A stretch of 28,143 bases of DNA from Gnetum montanum. Its lineage: Eukaryota > Streptophyta > Gnetopsida > Gnetales > Gnetaceae. The stretch is from contig MNCI01030046.1 in NCBI GenBank assembly GCA_015680685.1, positions 494,489-522,631 on the forward strand. Reading direction: 5' to 3'. Position numbers and translations under genes: made by a program. Below the pieces are notes generated by a model. It was not told where the DNA came from. It did not search any database and saw only the letters and a list, made by a program, of their open reading frames with translations. Positions 1 through 8,490 of the stretch are shown here, piece after piece. Positions within the stretch are counted from its first letter, which is position 1. Each line of letters opens with the position of its first letter.

Positions 1-2
1 CC

Positions 3-353
3 TTACCAAGCCCCCCCAGCGCCCCCCCGAACTGGGATGCGGAGTTACACCTTGTCGAACAACGGGCGGCTATTGCTGCGCAGGAGGCAGAACGACAGGA
101 GTGGGAGGCAAAGTGGAATGAGGCCCTGGCCCAATCTCGCGCCGAGCAAGAGGCCCAGTTCCACGAACAAGCACAAGAGATGACACGACAACATGCGCTC
201 ATGGCAGAGGCTACACCGGCCCGGCTCATCGATGAGATCCGAGACCAGGTTAGGGAGGAGTTGCGCCAGGAGGAGGTGGCCCGTCGAGCCCAAGAGCAGG
301 CGGCAAGGGAAGAACAGGAACGCTTGCAGGAAGAGGAAGACCAGCGACAAAGA
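3..353 (+). pseudogene. E1 Pro-rich linker and Gln/Glu/Arg-rich coiled coil
   Basis: The frame is open from the window edge to a TAG at 354-356. The first residues are Pro-rich (L-P-S-P-P-S-A-P-P). About 100 residues very rich in E, Q, R and A follow, including 'ERQEWEAKWNEAL' and 'LIDEIRDQVREELRQEE', with no Pro or Gly, as expected for a long coiled coil. The same words recur in E2 ('LIDEIWAQVREELIQE'), E3 ('ILLDELRAQ' once its TAG is read as Gln), E4 and E9 ('LVDEIWAQVREELLQEE'). The coil sits between the ORF2 extension domain and the J-like module and may mediate multimerisation; that role is inferred. The 354 TAG falls where E4 has a Gln codon. The opposite strand is also open here, but that is a by-product of the codon composition. 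Confidence 0.75.
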
Positions 354-407
354 TAGCTCAACCGGGCACATGAGCACAATGCCCGTCAATGGCTTAGGGG
401 GGGACGC

Positions 408-664
408 TACCCATACAACATCTTGGGCATAAGTTGTGAGAGCTCCTAGGGGAGCTCAGGCGACATATTCGATGCACGTCAGTGCGATTCCATCCGGACG
501 CTGGGGACTCACCGGCTGATCAGAGTAGGCAAGAGTCTGTCATGCAGAGCATCCAGCAAGCGGCGAACTTCATGGACACTGAAGAGCACCACAACACCCT
601 GGACTTGCTCCATGAACTTGAACGACCGCAGTGCGCCTGCCGTTGTCTGCCGACCCGTCCCTAA
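408..664 (+). pseudogene. E1 J-domain-like (DnaJ-type) module with HPD
   Basis: Reading from 408 gives 'YPYNILGISCESS', then a TAG in place of a Trp codon and a 1-nt deletion. The next frame gives 'ELRRHIRCTSVRFHPDAG' (HPD codons at 491-499), then 'SIQQAANFMDTEEHHNTLDL' and a stop at 662-664. This follows the J-domain pattern: Y-x-I-L-G-V, a basic helix II with L-R-R, the HPD loop, and a helix III with Q-x-I-x-x-A. True J-domains stimulate Hsp70 ATPase through HPD. In the element the target is unknown. The Tyr-to-His distance is 77 nt, one short of the 78 nt seen in the sister copies, which places the frameshift. Confidence 0.72.
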
Positions 665-667
665 GGG

Positions 668-686
668 CCCCCCCCCCCCCCCCCCC
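668..686 (+). repeat. Poly-C run (19 C) in E1 3' UTR
   Basis: A run of 19 C directly after the E1 stop codon. Longer C-runs occur in other copies, some joined to an N, so the true length is uncertain. The open frame through it codes only for poly-Pro and is not a gene. Confidence 0.9.
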
Positions 687-810
687 GGTTGTTGGTTTTT
701 GAGTTTTGAGTTTAGGAGGGGTGCCGAGGCTCCTGCCCCCCCCTTTTTTTCTAGTGGGCCATCCCTGATGACCCTTAAACTGTATACTTGTGTACTATAT
801 TTCTCGGTAA

Positions 811-840
811 TACAATCCCGAACATTCTCTCAAAAAAAAA
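811..840 (+). other. E1 3' terminus and A-tail
   Basis: The end reads TACAATCCCGAACATTCTCT, then C and nine A. Near-identical termini close E2 (minus strand, 2747-2785), E3 (6441-6470), E4 (9351-9375), E7 (20533-20560) and E8 (minus strand, 20743-20777). It is probably the 3' end that the element's reverse transcriptase recognises; that function is inferred from conservation and position. Confidence 0.7.
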
Positions 841-1449
841 TGACCAGCAAGCAAAATGTGATTTCAGACAAACCTGAAATGAAAAATGTAGCACTTCATG
901 ATGAAAAGTGGGGTTAAATATGACCACCCTAAAAAGGGAAGAGACGGCATGGAGAATGACTCTTAGCTTTTGAGGACAAAGAATGGGGCTTTACAACTAC
1001 AAAACATCAATTTAACATGAGAATTCATGGATTTGCACCACATGCACTAAAAAAAAAAGAAATAACATGAAAATCCTTCAAATCTCCTTGGATCTGCCTT
1101 CTAGCATGCCTGGAATGATGTGGAAGCACACATCAAACATCCATGAAGCCTCCAGTGCTTAATGAATGCCCAATTTTACATGAGATTAAAGGAAAATAAG
1201 CTGATCTCCTTGAAAACATGAGACCCACAAAAGAGGACTTGGAGATGAACAAAATTTCTGTACAAATTAGATAGAAAAAACAGAGAATTAGTGTTCAAAG
1301 TAAGTTGAACATCTCAAGCATGGCAAGGTAAACATGCAGCCTTCTCTAATTAATCATCAAACACATATCGTATGCAACATAAACATGCAATTGGAACATG
1401 AAATTTAACATATAAACATGACAGAAAAGTGTAGGAACTTAAATTGAAA
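841..1449. other. No recognisable gene, flank of copia LTR
   Basis: AT-rich sequence without a convincing coding frame. On the minus strand it continues from the transcribed part of the copia LTR and may be U5 or internal sequence of that element, or older host DNA. The outer LTR boundary could not be found. Confidence 0.4.
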
Positions 1450-2079
1450 GTTTCATGTGAGAGGAATCCTTCAATGGATGAAAGCATTCTTGAGAGAACT
1501 TGAGAGATGGTTGTTAGAATCACTTGTGAGAGTGAATTGAGATAGATGCTTGAGAAAAATAGAGTGTATGAACCATTGAGAGGTTCAATTCATGGAAGCA
1601 ACATTGTTTAGAGAATGCAAGAAAGGGAGACATGCTAAAACCTCAATGAAACTTCAGCACAATGCAATTGAAGAATACACACACACAATGAGGAAAAGAG
1701 CGCTTCTATTCACTTCAAGGCTTCTATCTACAATGACATTCAATAAGGGGGAGTGCCCCTCTATTTATACCTTTTCCAAGGGGTGAGCTTTGCCTAAAAT
1801 GACATCCTCCAACACAAGGCTCAATTATTCCCCTTTTGGTATATTTGATTTTTCTCTTTTTCCTATGTTTTTCCTTCATGAGAAATATCACAATTATAAC
1901 TTCTAAACAAACAAGGACCATAACATGAATTTTAAAGACTTTTATTAACTTCTATTGACTTCTTATGACTCCTATGGACTTCTATTATTACTTCAACTGG
2001 AAACAAGAAACAAATACAAGACAAACAACACATCAAGGAATATGTACGAGATAGAAGCACATTCACATTGTGCTTAACA
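1450..2079 (-). repeat. Copia 3' LTR (partial, outer end not resolved)
   Basis: The minus strand begins TGTTAAGCACAATG right after the polypurine tract, as expected for an LTR start (TG). It carries a TATA box about 310 bp in, then a CT-rich transcribed leader. No matching 5' LTR lies in the window, so the CA end and length cannot be fixed. The 1450 limit is an estimate. Confidence 0.6.
1761..1769 (-). promoter_or_regulatory. TATA box of the copia LTR
   Basis: The minus strand reads GGTATAAATAGAGGGG, a textbook plant TATA box, about 310 bp inside the LTR. Transcription would begin about 30 bp downstream (near 1730) and run to lower coordinates. Its activity is not known. Confidence 0.6.
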
Positions 2080-2081
2080 TA

Positions 2082-2090
2082 CCCTCCTTT
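2082..2090 (-). other. Polypurine tract of the copia element
   Basis: AAAGGAGGG on the minus strand, two bases before the TG of the LTR. This is the usual plus-strand DNA priming site of copia elements. Confidence 0.7.
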
Positions 2091-2099
2091 AATGTGCAA

Positions 2100-2700
2100 T
2101 GTATGTGAGTATTGAATAGTTTGAGCATTGAGGTCCTTGTCATCTTGTTCCATCTTTGTCACTCCAATGATCTTCAACAAATAATGAATCCTATGTGGTA
2201 GAAGAGGCTTCGTAAAAAGGTCTACAAGTTTGTCAGTTGATTACACATGCTTGAGAAGAATCACCCCATCATGCTTGAGAAGAATCACCCCATCGTTAAC
2301 CTCCAATTTGATGAAGTACTTAAGATCAATATGCTTGGGCCTTTTATGTAGCACATACTCTTTGGAGAGTTGAATGGCCACCATTTTATCCAGCATGCAC
2401 TTAATGTGCTATTGCACATGGAAACCCAATTCAGTAAAGAGCTTCCTTAACCATAGCACATGTTGAATCTAATCAGCCATAGCTATGAACTCGGCTTCAC
2501 ATGATGATAATGCCATAATCGCTTGCTTTTGACTACTCCAATAAATCAGATTCAGACCATGAAAGATGATAAAGCTCAACATTGATTTTCTCTCCTCTGG
2601 ATCACCACCCCAATCAACATTGGAGAAGGCATGGAACTTTCCATTACCTTCTACAATATTGATCCAAAAATTGATTGTCTCTTTTACTTATCTCAATACA
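2100..2700 (-). pseudogene. Copia RNase H domain (decayed)
   Basis: In element orientation the translation carries 'GKFHAFSNVDWGGDPEERKS', 'LNLIYWSSQKQAIMALSSCE', 'AEFIAMAD' and 'KHIDLKYFIK', ending near the 'TDKLVDLFTKPL' block typical of the end of copia pol. The S-S-C-E-A-E-F block (2475-2514) matches the conserved L-S-S-x-E-A-E-Y around a catalytic Glu of copia RNase H. The domain degrades the RNA strand of RNA-DNA hybrids during reverse transcription. Several TAG stops and frameshifts interrupt it. A 24-bp in-frame tandem duplication (2246-2293) repeats eight codons (G-V-I-L-L-K-H-D). Confidence 0.85.
2246..2293 (-). repeat. 24-bp tandem duplication in copia pol
   Basis: Two perfect 24-bp copies (2246-2269 and 2270-2293). 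Being a multiple of three, the duplication keeps the frame. Confidence 0.9.
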
Positions 2701-2956
2701 TACTTGAGTATAGTCATGTGACAGGCTCAAGGTTCTTACATGAACCTTTTTTTTTTTTAGAAAGTAGTCGGGATTATATTACTGAGAAACACAAACCATA
2801 GTAGAAGAGTTTACAAATGGTGGGCCATTAGGAATGGCCCACCCATGGTGGGGAAGAATCCCCAAAATTAGACAAAACAGCTCCTAAAACCAAAAATCAA
2901 ACACTGACCATGGAGCTAACTCAGGGAAACATCAAGGAGGGGGGGCACCCCCGCCC

Positions 2957-2957
<1 letters not shown>

Positions 2958-2989
<32 letters not shown>

Positions 2990-2997
2990 CCAAGGAA
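2958..2997 (+). repeat. Poly-C run (40 C) in E2 3' UTR
   Basis: Forty consecutive C, which is poly-G in the orientation of E2. E1 has poly-C in element orientation at about the same place, so the tract is not simply an inherited feature and may be partly a sequencing artefact. Confidence 0.85.
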
Positions 2998-3142
2998 ACC
3001 AGGGGGTGCACCCCCAACCGGAGGGGGAGTCAGAACAGCAGAGAAGACGAGGGGCACCGACCCGACGCAAGGGGGGTTGGGGTGGGCAAGCATCCCTCAC
3101 GACCCAAGGCCAACAAACCCCTTATGGGTTCGTCGGCAGTCA

Positions 3143-3376
3143 TTGGCAGGCACAGCTGGGGCGCTCCAGCTCATGGAGGATGTACAGAGTGTTCCGGTGG
3201 TCCTCCATGTCCATGAAACTGGTTGCCTGATGGATACCCTGCATGGCCGACTCCCAACGGCTCCGGTCCACTTGCAAGGTGCCTGCATCCAGATGATAGC
3301 GCGTCGAGGTTTGGCGGATATGGCGTCTAAGCTTAGCCCAGGAGCTCTCACAGCTGATGCCAAGAATGAGGTACGG
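3143..3376 (-). pseudogene. E2 J-domain-like module, the best preserved frame
   Basis: From 3376 down, one uninterrupted frame reads 'CPYLILGISCESSWAKLRRH', then 'IRQTSTRYHLDAG', then 'MQGIHQATSFMDMEDHRNTL' and 'YILHELERPSCACQ', closed by TGA. The first Tyr codon (3373-3371) and the His codon of the loop (3295-3293) are exactly 26 codons apart, as in DnaJ J-domains. The loop is H-L-D instead of H-P-D; CCG or CCT to CTG or CTT is one or two C-to-T changes. This copy shows that the module was one continuous coding unit with a natural stop soon after E-L-E-R-P, as in E1. Confidence 0.75.
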
Positions 3377-3398
3377 GCATCGCCCCGCTCTTAGCCAC

Positions 3399-3707
3399 TA
3401 TCGGGTGTTGTGCTCATGAGCTTGGTCGAGCTACCGCTGTAGCTGGTCCTCCTCCTCCTGAAGCGGCTCCTGCTCTGCCCGCTCTGCCTGCTCACGCTGT
3501 CTCTGGGCCACATCTTCTTGGATCAACTCTTCCCGCACTTGGGCCCAGATTTCATCAATTAGGTGGGCCCTGGCAGCCTCGGTCATGAGGTCCTACTACC
3601 TCACTCGCTCCTGTTCTTGCTCAGAGAACTGGGCTTCCATGTCGGCCCGGGCCTGCACCAGGGCTTCATGCCATTTGGCTTCCCACTTCCTTCTCTCAGC
3701 CTTTAAA
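3399..3707 (-). pseudogene. E2 coiled-coil segment
   Basis: The translation runs 'AERRKWEAKWHEALVQ', 'MEAQFSEQEQERVR', two TAG stops, then 'AHLIDEIWAQVREELIQED' and a long E/Q/R-rich tail to 'DQLQR', TAG, 'LDQAHEHNTR', TAG, 'WLRAGR', continuing directly into the J-like module in the same frame. All four internal stops are TAG. E1 has Gln (CAA) where the last of them lies ('NARQWLRGGR'). Confidence 0.75.
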
Positions 3708-3719
3708 GATATGATACAC

Positions 3720-4000
3720 CAAATTCAATGTCACCTCAATACATTCTTGAGTACAGTCATGTGACAAGTTCAAGGTTTTTGCATGAACCTTGAAAGATAT
3801 GATACAACAAATTCAATGTCACCTCAATACATGCTTGAGTACAATCATGTGATAGGTTCAAGGTTATTGCATGAACCTTGAAAGATATGATACAACAAAT
3901 TCAATGTCACCTCAATACATGCTTGAGTACAATCATGTGACAGGTTCAAGGTTATTGCATGAACCTTGAAAAATATGATACAACAAATTCAATGTCAAAG
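3720..4000 (-). repeat. 88-bp tandem array inside copia pol
   Basis: About three units in a row (the A of ACCTCAATACAT falls at 3733, 3821 and 3909: period 88), and a diverged fourth (about 2690-2747) on the far side of E2. Each unit codes on the minus strand for 'DIEFVVSYFSRFM' and, after two stops, 'CHMIVLKHVLR', the block linking copia RT and RNase H (D-I-x-F-A-V-x-x-L-S-R-F). Because 88 is not a multiple of three, expansion shifts the frame. Confidence 0.9.
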
Positions 4001-4545
4001 CCTAGAATGACACAAAAATCTTATGGACTCAATCATGCCTCTATAAAGAGAGGCATCTGCCAAAGGAGAGTCATCCTTGTTCTTGAGCTTGCAATGAGAG
4101 AGTGGTATTGTTGCTATTATTGAGTCTTGAAGGTCACACTTCTCCACTATACTTTGAGCATACTTGCTTTGGTGCATCATGGGCAATCCTTCATCTTGTT
4201 TCACTTGTGTTCCAAGGAAGTACTTAAGGACTCCAAGATCCTTCATCTCAAATTCTTTCATCATATCCTCTCTAGAGTTTTGAAGTAGCCTTTTACTACT
4301 TGAGAAAAGTTCAAGATCATCTACCTAAAGAAAGATCATTATGACATCTTGGCCTATATGCTTTATGTACAAAGAGGACTCAAAAATACAAGGCTTATAG
4401 CCTGTTATCATGAAGTAATTATTTATCCTATTGTACCAAGGTCTTGGAGCTTGCTTAAGGCCATAAAAGATCTTATAGAGCTTGCACACCTTGTGCTATT
4501 CACCTTGGATTTTTAAGCCCTATAGAGTACATTATGTGCACCTTT
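3995..4545 (-). pseudogene. Copia reverse transcriptase, C-terminal part
   Basis: Element-strand reading gives 'KLYKIFYGLKQAPRPWYNRI', then 'FMITGYKPCIFESSLYIKH', a stop, 'VDDLELFSSS' and 'MMKEFEMKDLGVLKYFLGTQ', ending 'DASLYRGMIESIRFL'. The K-x-L-Y-G-L-K-Q-A-P-R-x-W block, the V-D-D catalytic box (near 4318) and M-K-D-L-G-x-L-x-Y-F-L-G are diagnostic of Ty1/copia RT. An intact stretch of 89 codons (3995-4264) remains. The first third of RT and everything upstream are missing. Confidence 0.92.
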
Positions 4546-4905
4546 GTTGGAGTTTTGTTTTATGCCCTCTCTAACTCTCTAGGCAGGCAATTCCAATATA
4601 CCAAGGTCTTAATGAGTCAAAACTAAGATCATAACTCTATTCTTTAAGATAACTGTGCATTGTATTCTTTCTATAGTTATGAGTATTGTAAGTCTTACTC
4701 AACTACTTACAAATGCTCTCATGATGAACAATGTTACATTGATCTAATCATAACTTAATACGAGTCATAAGCTATCATAGATAGTCTATAACAAGTAATG
4801 TTTCTTGTTCTAGTAAATCATAACATCAGGGCCCTTCCACTAGGACACGCTCCTTGTCCATCGCCAATTCAAAGCAAAACAGGAGACGGTTGTCAGCCAG
4901 GCTTT

Positions 4906-4929
4906 TGACATAATATTATTATTATGTCA
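4906..4929. repeat. Short perfect hairpin
   Basis: TGACATAATA, a TTAT loop, then TATTATGTCA: a 10-bp perfect stem. No function is evident. It may be the end of an old MITE-like repeat. Confidence 0.6.
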
Positions 4930-5124
4930 AGTTACTGCAATATCTTGTAAAGATTTTGGCATAATAAACTATTGATTTCTAGCTTTCCAAACTTTATTCT
5001 AAAGATGGATAATTGCATGGCCATACAAAAAGAAATGATTACCATCTTCACAAGCATTTTTTACCACCCTCCTTCACTCCCAAAAAAAAAAACAATAAAA
5101 GATTAAGAAAAGAAACAAATCATC

Positions 5125-5330
5125 ATCATCATCCTAGTCTTTTCCTAACAAAATAGGATCAACTACACTTCGACAAATTATCTAATGTTAAAATTCTCCC
5201 TTATTGTGTTAATTCAAAATAGATATAGAACTTGAGTTACTAGACTTGCTTTCATTATTATTATCATCGTCATCCTACCCTTATCCCAACTAATATAGGA
5301 TCAACTATATAAGTTCTTTTATGCCATTTT
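5125..5330 (+). repeat. Two degenerate copies of a plant repeat motif with (ATC)n
   Basis: At 5125-5180 and again at 5245-5330 a short ATC/TCATC run is followed by a block like CCTTATCCCAACTAATATAG and GATCAACTA. From memory this resembles a common plant repeat motif (TTATCCCAACTA...GGGTCGGCTA...). The family name is not certain. Confidence 0.35.
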
Positions 5331-5384
5331 TTTTCATTAAGAGCCAAATAAAAATTAATACTCAAATCTTGAATGTTTTCCCCT

Positions 5385-5575
5385 AATAAACAACCTTTAA
5401 ATTTTCAATATAATTTTCCTCCTACTTCCTAGAACATTAGGCTAGACCTACACTAACAACTAGTAAGAATATGACTCAATATAATGATAGGTTGATTACA
5501 TGACCCACATACCTCCTACCTTCATTAATCCTAAGATGTTGATAAGATATTACTTTTCTATTTTTCATAATTCTA
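5385..5575. repeat. Repeat block paralogous to 20640-21220, with an unoccupied site
   Basis: Shares CTACACTAACAACTAGTAAG-type sequence, then TATGACTCAATATA and onward, with 21080-21220. Upstream it matches 20650-20726 (CAACCTTTAAATTTTCA). Here the site occupied by E8 in the other copy is continuous (AGAACATTAGGCTAGACC, about 5432-5449). Confidence 0.7.
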
Positions 5576-5932
5576 AGGACTAATGGGTGTCAAACCCCAA
5601 AAATAATCTTTATAATAAGAAAAAAATTCAAAGTACATCACATGCTAAGCACTAAGGAGACATGAAACTCCATAGCAACATAGAAAGAAAAATATCTTCA
5701 GTTGTGAATATGTCCATTTAGGCATATAGCCTTACAACATATGTTGAAAAATCAGAAAAAGAAAATTAACTTTTTGTGAAAAACCTAGTTTCCATCTTGA
5801 CAATGTTTGCATCACTATCGATCTCCATCCTTGAAGTTAAAATAGCAAATGAGGTTGTGGTAGGAACATAAAGTTATGATGAGGTAGCAACCTTGTTTAA
5901 AAAGGTAGATTCTCTTGATATCTTGATTTCAC

Positions 5933-6080
5933 CGACTTTAAAATATTTTCTCTCAAGATTAGGCTGAGAACCATTACCATTAGTTATAGTCTGTAAAAAC
6001 ATTTATGGAAGTTCGTTTCTTTTGGTTTCTTTGCTACCATTTATATTTTCTTATCTTCGACTTTAAAATATTTTCTCTCA
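5933..6080. repeat. 23-bp perfect direct repeats flanking about 102 bp
   Basis: CGACTTTAAAATATTTTCTC plus TCA occurs at 5933-5955 and 6058-6080. The spacer shows no terminal inverted repeats or A-tail. It may be a local duplication or a small insertion with a long target-site duplication. Confidence 0.85.
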
Positions 6081-6149
6081 TCAACTTCATTTTTCATGAG
6101 CAAAAAAGAACATGCATTAAACAAATGTCCTCATAATATCAAAAGTTGC

Positions 6150-6476
6150 AAGAGTTTGGGAAAAGGGAGCTAGAGCTAATGCAATGACGAGAGCTTTGAG
6201 AGGAAAATACTAGGGCGATCCTTTTGGATGAGTTGAGGGCTTAGGTTCAAGAGGAGCTCAAGCAAGAGAAGGAGCAGTAGGAGTGGGAGTGTTTGGAGTA
6301 GGCAATGCAGCAGCGGGAGTTTGAGGAAGTAGAGCAAATGCATAAACAAATAGAGCGGGCTCATGCCCAGAATGCTCAAATGTACAAATAGAGCGGGCAA
6401 TGGATACAAAATTTTGATTGTACAATTTAATTTTGTTTTGTAATATAATCCCAAACATTCTCTCAAAAAGAAGATT
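6150..6476 (+). mobile_element. E3: LINE tail with coiled coil but no J-domain
   Basis: The frame reads 'KRELELMQ', stop, 'REL', stop, 'EENTRAILLDELRA', TAG, 'VQEELKQEKEQ', TAG, 'EWECLE', TAG, 'AMQQREFEEVEQMHKQIERA', 'HAQNAQ'. This aligns with the E1 and E2 coils, including the R-A-H-x-x-N-A end. The sequence then jumps straight to a short 3' UTR and the terminus (TAATATAATCCCAAACATTC plus TCTCAAAAA, about 6441-6470). The whole J-like module and most of the UTR are missing, which indicates an internal deletion or a shorter subfamily. Four of six stops are TAG. Confidence 0.7.
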
Positions 6477-7109
6477 ATAATATGTACCTAGTTGAATATA
6501 GATCTCTTTTAGTTTGCTTGCAATACTAATTCCTTTTTAAGATTAAGAAGATTAATGTCAACAAAAAAATAACCATCTACAAGAAACGAATGGTGTGGAA
6601 ATAGATTCCATATGCTTAATGGAACCAATAAGGCTAACAATTTGTTTCCTAGCTCTCTAAGAAATCAACAAAAGATCAAACAACTCAACAAAGCATTGGA
6701 ACTTTATGATATGCTTCATATTGGGCATCAAAATATAGAGCTCACTTGCGAATGATCAACACTACATGCTCATGTATAAATGTCCCAATATCTAGAGCAT
6801 ACTACACCATCAAAGCATTACATAGTTCAACAAGTAGAAAATACCAAGAATAGTGTTTGGCATGAGTAACTTAAATATTGTACTTTTGTACCACCTCATT
6901 TAGCTATGAAATAATACTTTTATTATAAGGAAAGTAACCAAAAAATTGAATGAACACAAATTGTGATGTAAAATTAGAAATCAACGACTCATATACTTTA
7001 TCAAGAAGAACAAAATTAGACACCTTCTTACTATAGCAATCCTTTTTGCCATTGCCCAATTCACTACCTCTATTGCCTCCCCCCTCCCCCACCCCCTTCC
7101 CACAAGATA
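6477..7109. other. AT-rich sequence, no recognisable gene
   Basis: No coding frame with recognisable content, only a short CT-rich run (7076-7103) just before E4. Open frames on the minus strand are short and look fortuitous. Confidence 0.5.
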
Positions 7110-7117
7110 TTGAAGGC

Positions 7118-7690
7118 AAAGTGGATGATTTGATCTACGGTTTTATCTAGTCAAGGGGAAAAGCGGGGAAGTGGCTGCATTTGGTGAGCTGGGCCATCAT
7201 GGCCAAGCCCAAGGAAGTGGGTGGATTGGGAATCCTTAGATTCCTAGACATGGTTCAAATGGGATAGCAGTAGCTTGTGCATTGACTAATCTAAACAAGC
7301 ACAAACCAAGTGCAGTGAATTAGAGTTATGAGGAACAAATATCAACGCTGGATGGCAGCCACCATGAGTCGCTCATTTGGCGTTTGCTATGCCATCATGT
7401 CCAAAACATGGTGCAGCTAGGTATGATGGAGATGCACACCGCCGCACACGTGCATGCGCACACACACACACATCATCATCATCATCATCATCATTCAACA
7501 TTAGTACCCAATGACCTTGGGATGGATGTTGATATGGCTTTGTAGGTGGAGTTGAAGTGACATGGATTGAACATTGATGATGGGTGCCTATCTTGTTGTC
7601 AGCACTCTAAGACATAGCAACACTTTGCTTTAGAGTGTCACTTCACCCTTGCCACTTGGTGTGCTATGGGGATCTCCCTACCCATCCAGC
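7118..7690 (+). pseudogene. E4 ORF2 remnant: post-RT connection and zf-RVT
   Basis: Early residues 'SRGKAGKWLHLVSWAIMAKP' and 'KEVGGLGILRFLDMVQMGQQ' match the plant LINE post-RT block (L-V-x-W-x-x-x-x-x-P-K-x-x-G-G-L-G). About 130 codons later 'LNIDDGCLSCCQHSKT', stop, 'QHFALECHFTLATW' gives the C-x2-C...H-F-x-x-x-C pattern of the zf-RVT zinc-binding domain. The stretch between has expanded into a (CA)n/(ATC)n microsatellite and lost alignment. Frameshifts and TAG stops make it non-functional. Confidence 0.78.
7458..7494 (+). repeat. (CA)n/(ATC)n compound microsatellite
   Basis: About seven CA dinucleotides followed by about eight ATC trinucleotides, inside the decayed E4 ORF2. It probably arose after insertion. 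Confidence 0.95.
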
Positions 7691-8275
7691 TTGACGGTGA
7701 CTCCAAGGCCACAACGATCTTGTGGGGCTTTTGGTGATCCTGCAATCATCTTATATTTAGACAGGTGCCTTTACCATTGCTAGCGCAGGTGGCTACAAAG
7801 GGCATGTGGCTATGGCGATCAAGCGCTTCCTGATGAAGCGTTCTTCTCGAATTAGAGAGCCAACAAGACAAAATTCAAGGGAATCGAGATCACAATGACA
7901 GAGATGACGTTGGCCTTTTATCTGGGGACCCCAACTATTGGAGAAATTATTTTGCCTACCACTAGGGGGGCTACAAGATGCTGAATTGTTTTTCCCTAGG
8001 GTGGTGCCATGTACAAAAAGTGGGCAGGTGCCCAAGTCTGCCCTATCGCTGATCTAGAGACATGTAGTTGAGCTGGTTGATAGAATCTTCGTCCAGTCTA
8101 GAAACACCTCCAAGTTGCAAAGCACACACTTTGCATTTTTGAAGTGCATGTATCTTGAGCATAGGGTCAACCTACCAGGATTTTTTCTTGAAATCTTATG
8201 GCAATAGAGGAGAGGATGGCATTTCAGGCTTATCCTGGCCCTTTGGAGGGAAGTGGCAGCTAAGCAACTAAAAAG
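7690..8275 (+). pseudogene. E4 ORF2 extension domain
   Basis: Begins with 'PLPLLAQVATKGMWLW', matching E5 ('LPLLAQIAAQGLRLW'). A deletion of about 50 residues then joins to 'LPDEAFFSN', TAG, and 'MTLAFYLGTPTIGEIILPTT' follows. The conserved core is at 8076-8208: 'VDRIFVQSRNTSKL', 'THFAFLKCM', 'HRVNLPGFFLEILWQ'. E5, E6 and E9 have the same core after zf-RVT. I do not recognise it with certainty. It is helical and mildly reminiscent of the 'putative plant transposon protein' and plant-mobile-domain families, but a profile search would be needed to say so. Confidence 0.65.
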
Positions 8276-8490
8276 GCATATTCCTAGACCCTCCCAGTTG
8301 GGGGAGATTGCTAAAACTTTGGTGGTGTACTCGAGGAAGAAAATGACATACAGGGGGTTGGCTGGTCTAGCTTCAATCATGGTAGTGGTGGTGGCTGTGG
8401 ACCCAATAGAATCAAGCTCAAGGGGGGTTGGGAAGTGGAGATTACGGCGGAACTTGCTAGGTGGTAGAGGAGGCAGTAGCCAAGCCCAGG

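Larger units (their letters stand above)
1..840 (+). mobile_element. E1: 3' part of a J-domain LINE copy
   Basis: The fragment enters from the left edge of the window. It contains, in order, a Pro-rich linker and coiled coil (3-353), a J-domain-like module (408-664) and a 3' UTR. It ends at 811-831 in a terminus shared with five other copies, followed by a run of nine A. The A-tail and terminus suggest insertion by target-primed reverse transcription, as for non-LTR retrotransposons. The upstream ORF2 part lies outside the window, so membership of the LINE family is inferred from E4, E5, E6 and E9, where the same modules follow reverse transcriptase sequence. Confidence 0.8.
2747..3707 (-). 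mobile_element. E2: J-domain LINE 3' end inserted into the copia element
   Basis: Minus-strand insertion made up of coiled coil (3707-3399), J-like module (3376-3143), 3' UTR and the shared terminus running into poly-T (poly-A of the element) at 2747-2758. It is 5'-truncated. It splits one unit of the copia 88-bp repeat: the unit runs up to about 2747 and resumes at about 3706. No long target-site duplication is visible, at most a few bases of CCTT. Confidence 0.85.
1450..4545 (-). mobile_element. Ty1/copia LTR retrotransposon remnant
   Basis: Read on the minus strand, this holds the C-terminal half of a copia polyprotein (RT from 4545, RNase H to about 2100), a polypurine tract (2090-2082) and the start of the 3' LTR (2079 downwards) with its own TATA box. 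Gag, protease and integrase are absent, so the element is truncated at about 4545. The frame is broken by stops, an 88-bp tandem array (3720-4000) and insertion of LINE copy E2. The left limit is approximate. Confidence 0.85.
4546..6120. other. AT-rich repeat debris, no gene
   Basis: No convincing coding frame on either strand. It holds a small hairpin (4906-4929), two short motifs like a widespread plant repeat (5125-5180 and 5245-5330), a block paralogous to 20640-21220 (about 5385-5575), and a 23-bp direct repeat pair (5933-5955 and 6058-6080). Confidence 0.6.

Noticed and set aside
45-389. Leu/Cys-rich open frame antisense to the E1 coil
   Set aside because: Mirror of a Gln/Glu/Arg-rich coil; antisense of such codons rarely gives stops. 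It has no family resemblance and is not preserved in other copies.
1724-1921. Small frame in the copia LTR
   Set aside because: It spans the TATA box and the LTR transcription start; not a plausible gene.
3097-3363. 88-codon minus-strand open frame starting M-A-S-A-V-R
   Set aside because: Lies in the wrong frame across the E2 J-module; the frame conserved in E1, E4 and E7 is the neighbouring one.
3720-4000. Possible CRISPR-like array (88-bp repeats)
   Set aside because: The repeats are contiguous with no spacers, lie inside a copia pol gene, and the genome is eukaryotic.
4906-4929. Hairpin as a transcription terminator
   Set aside because: An AT-only stem in plant DNA with no neighbouring gene; no terminator role can be supported.
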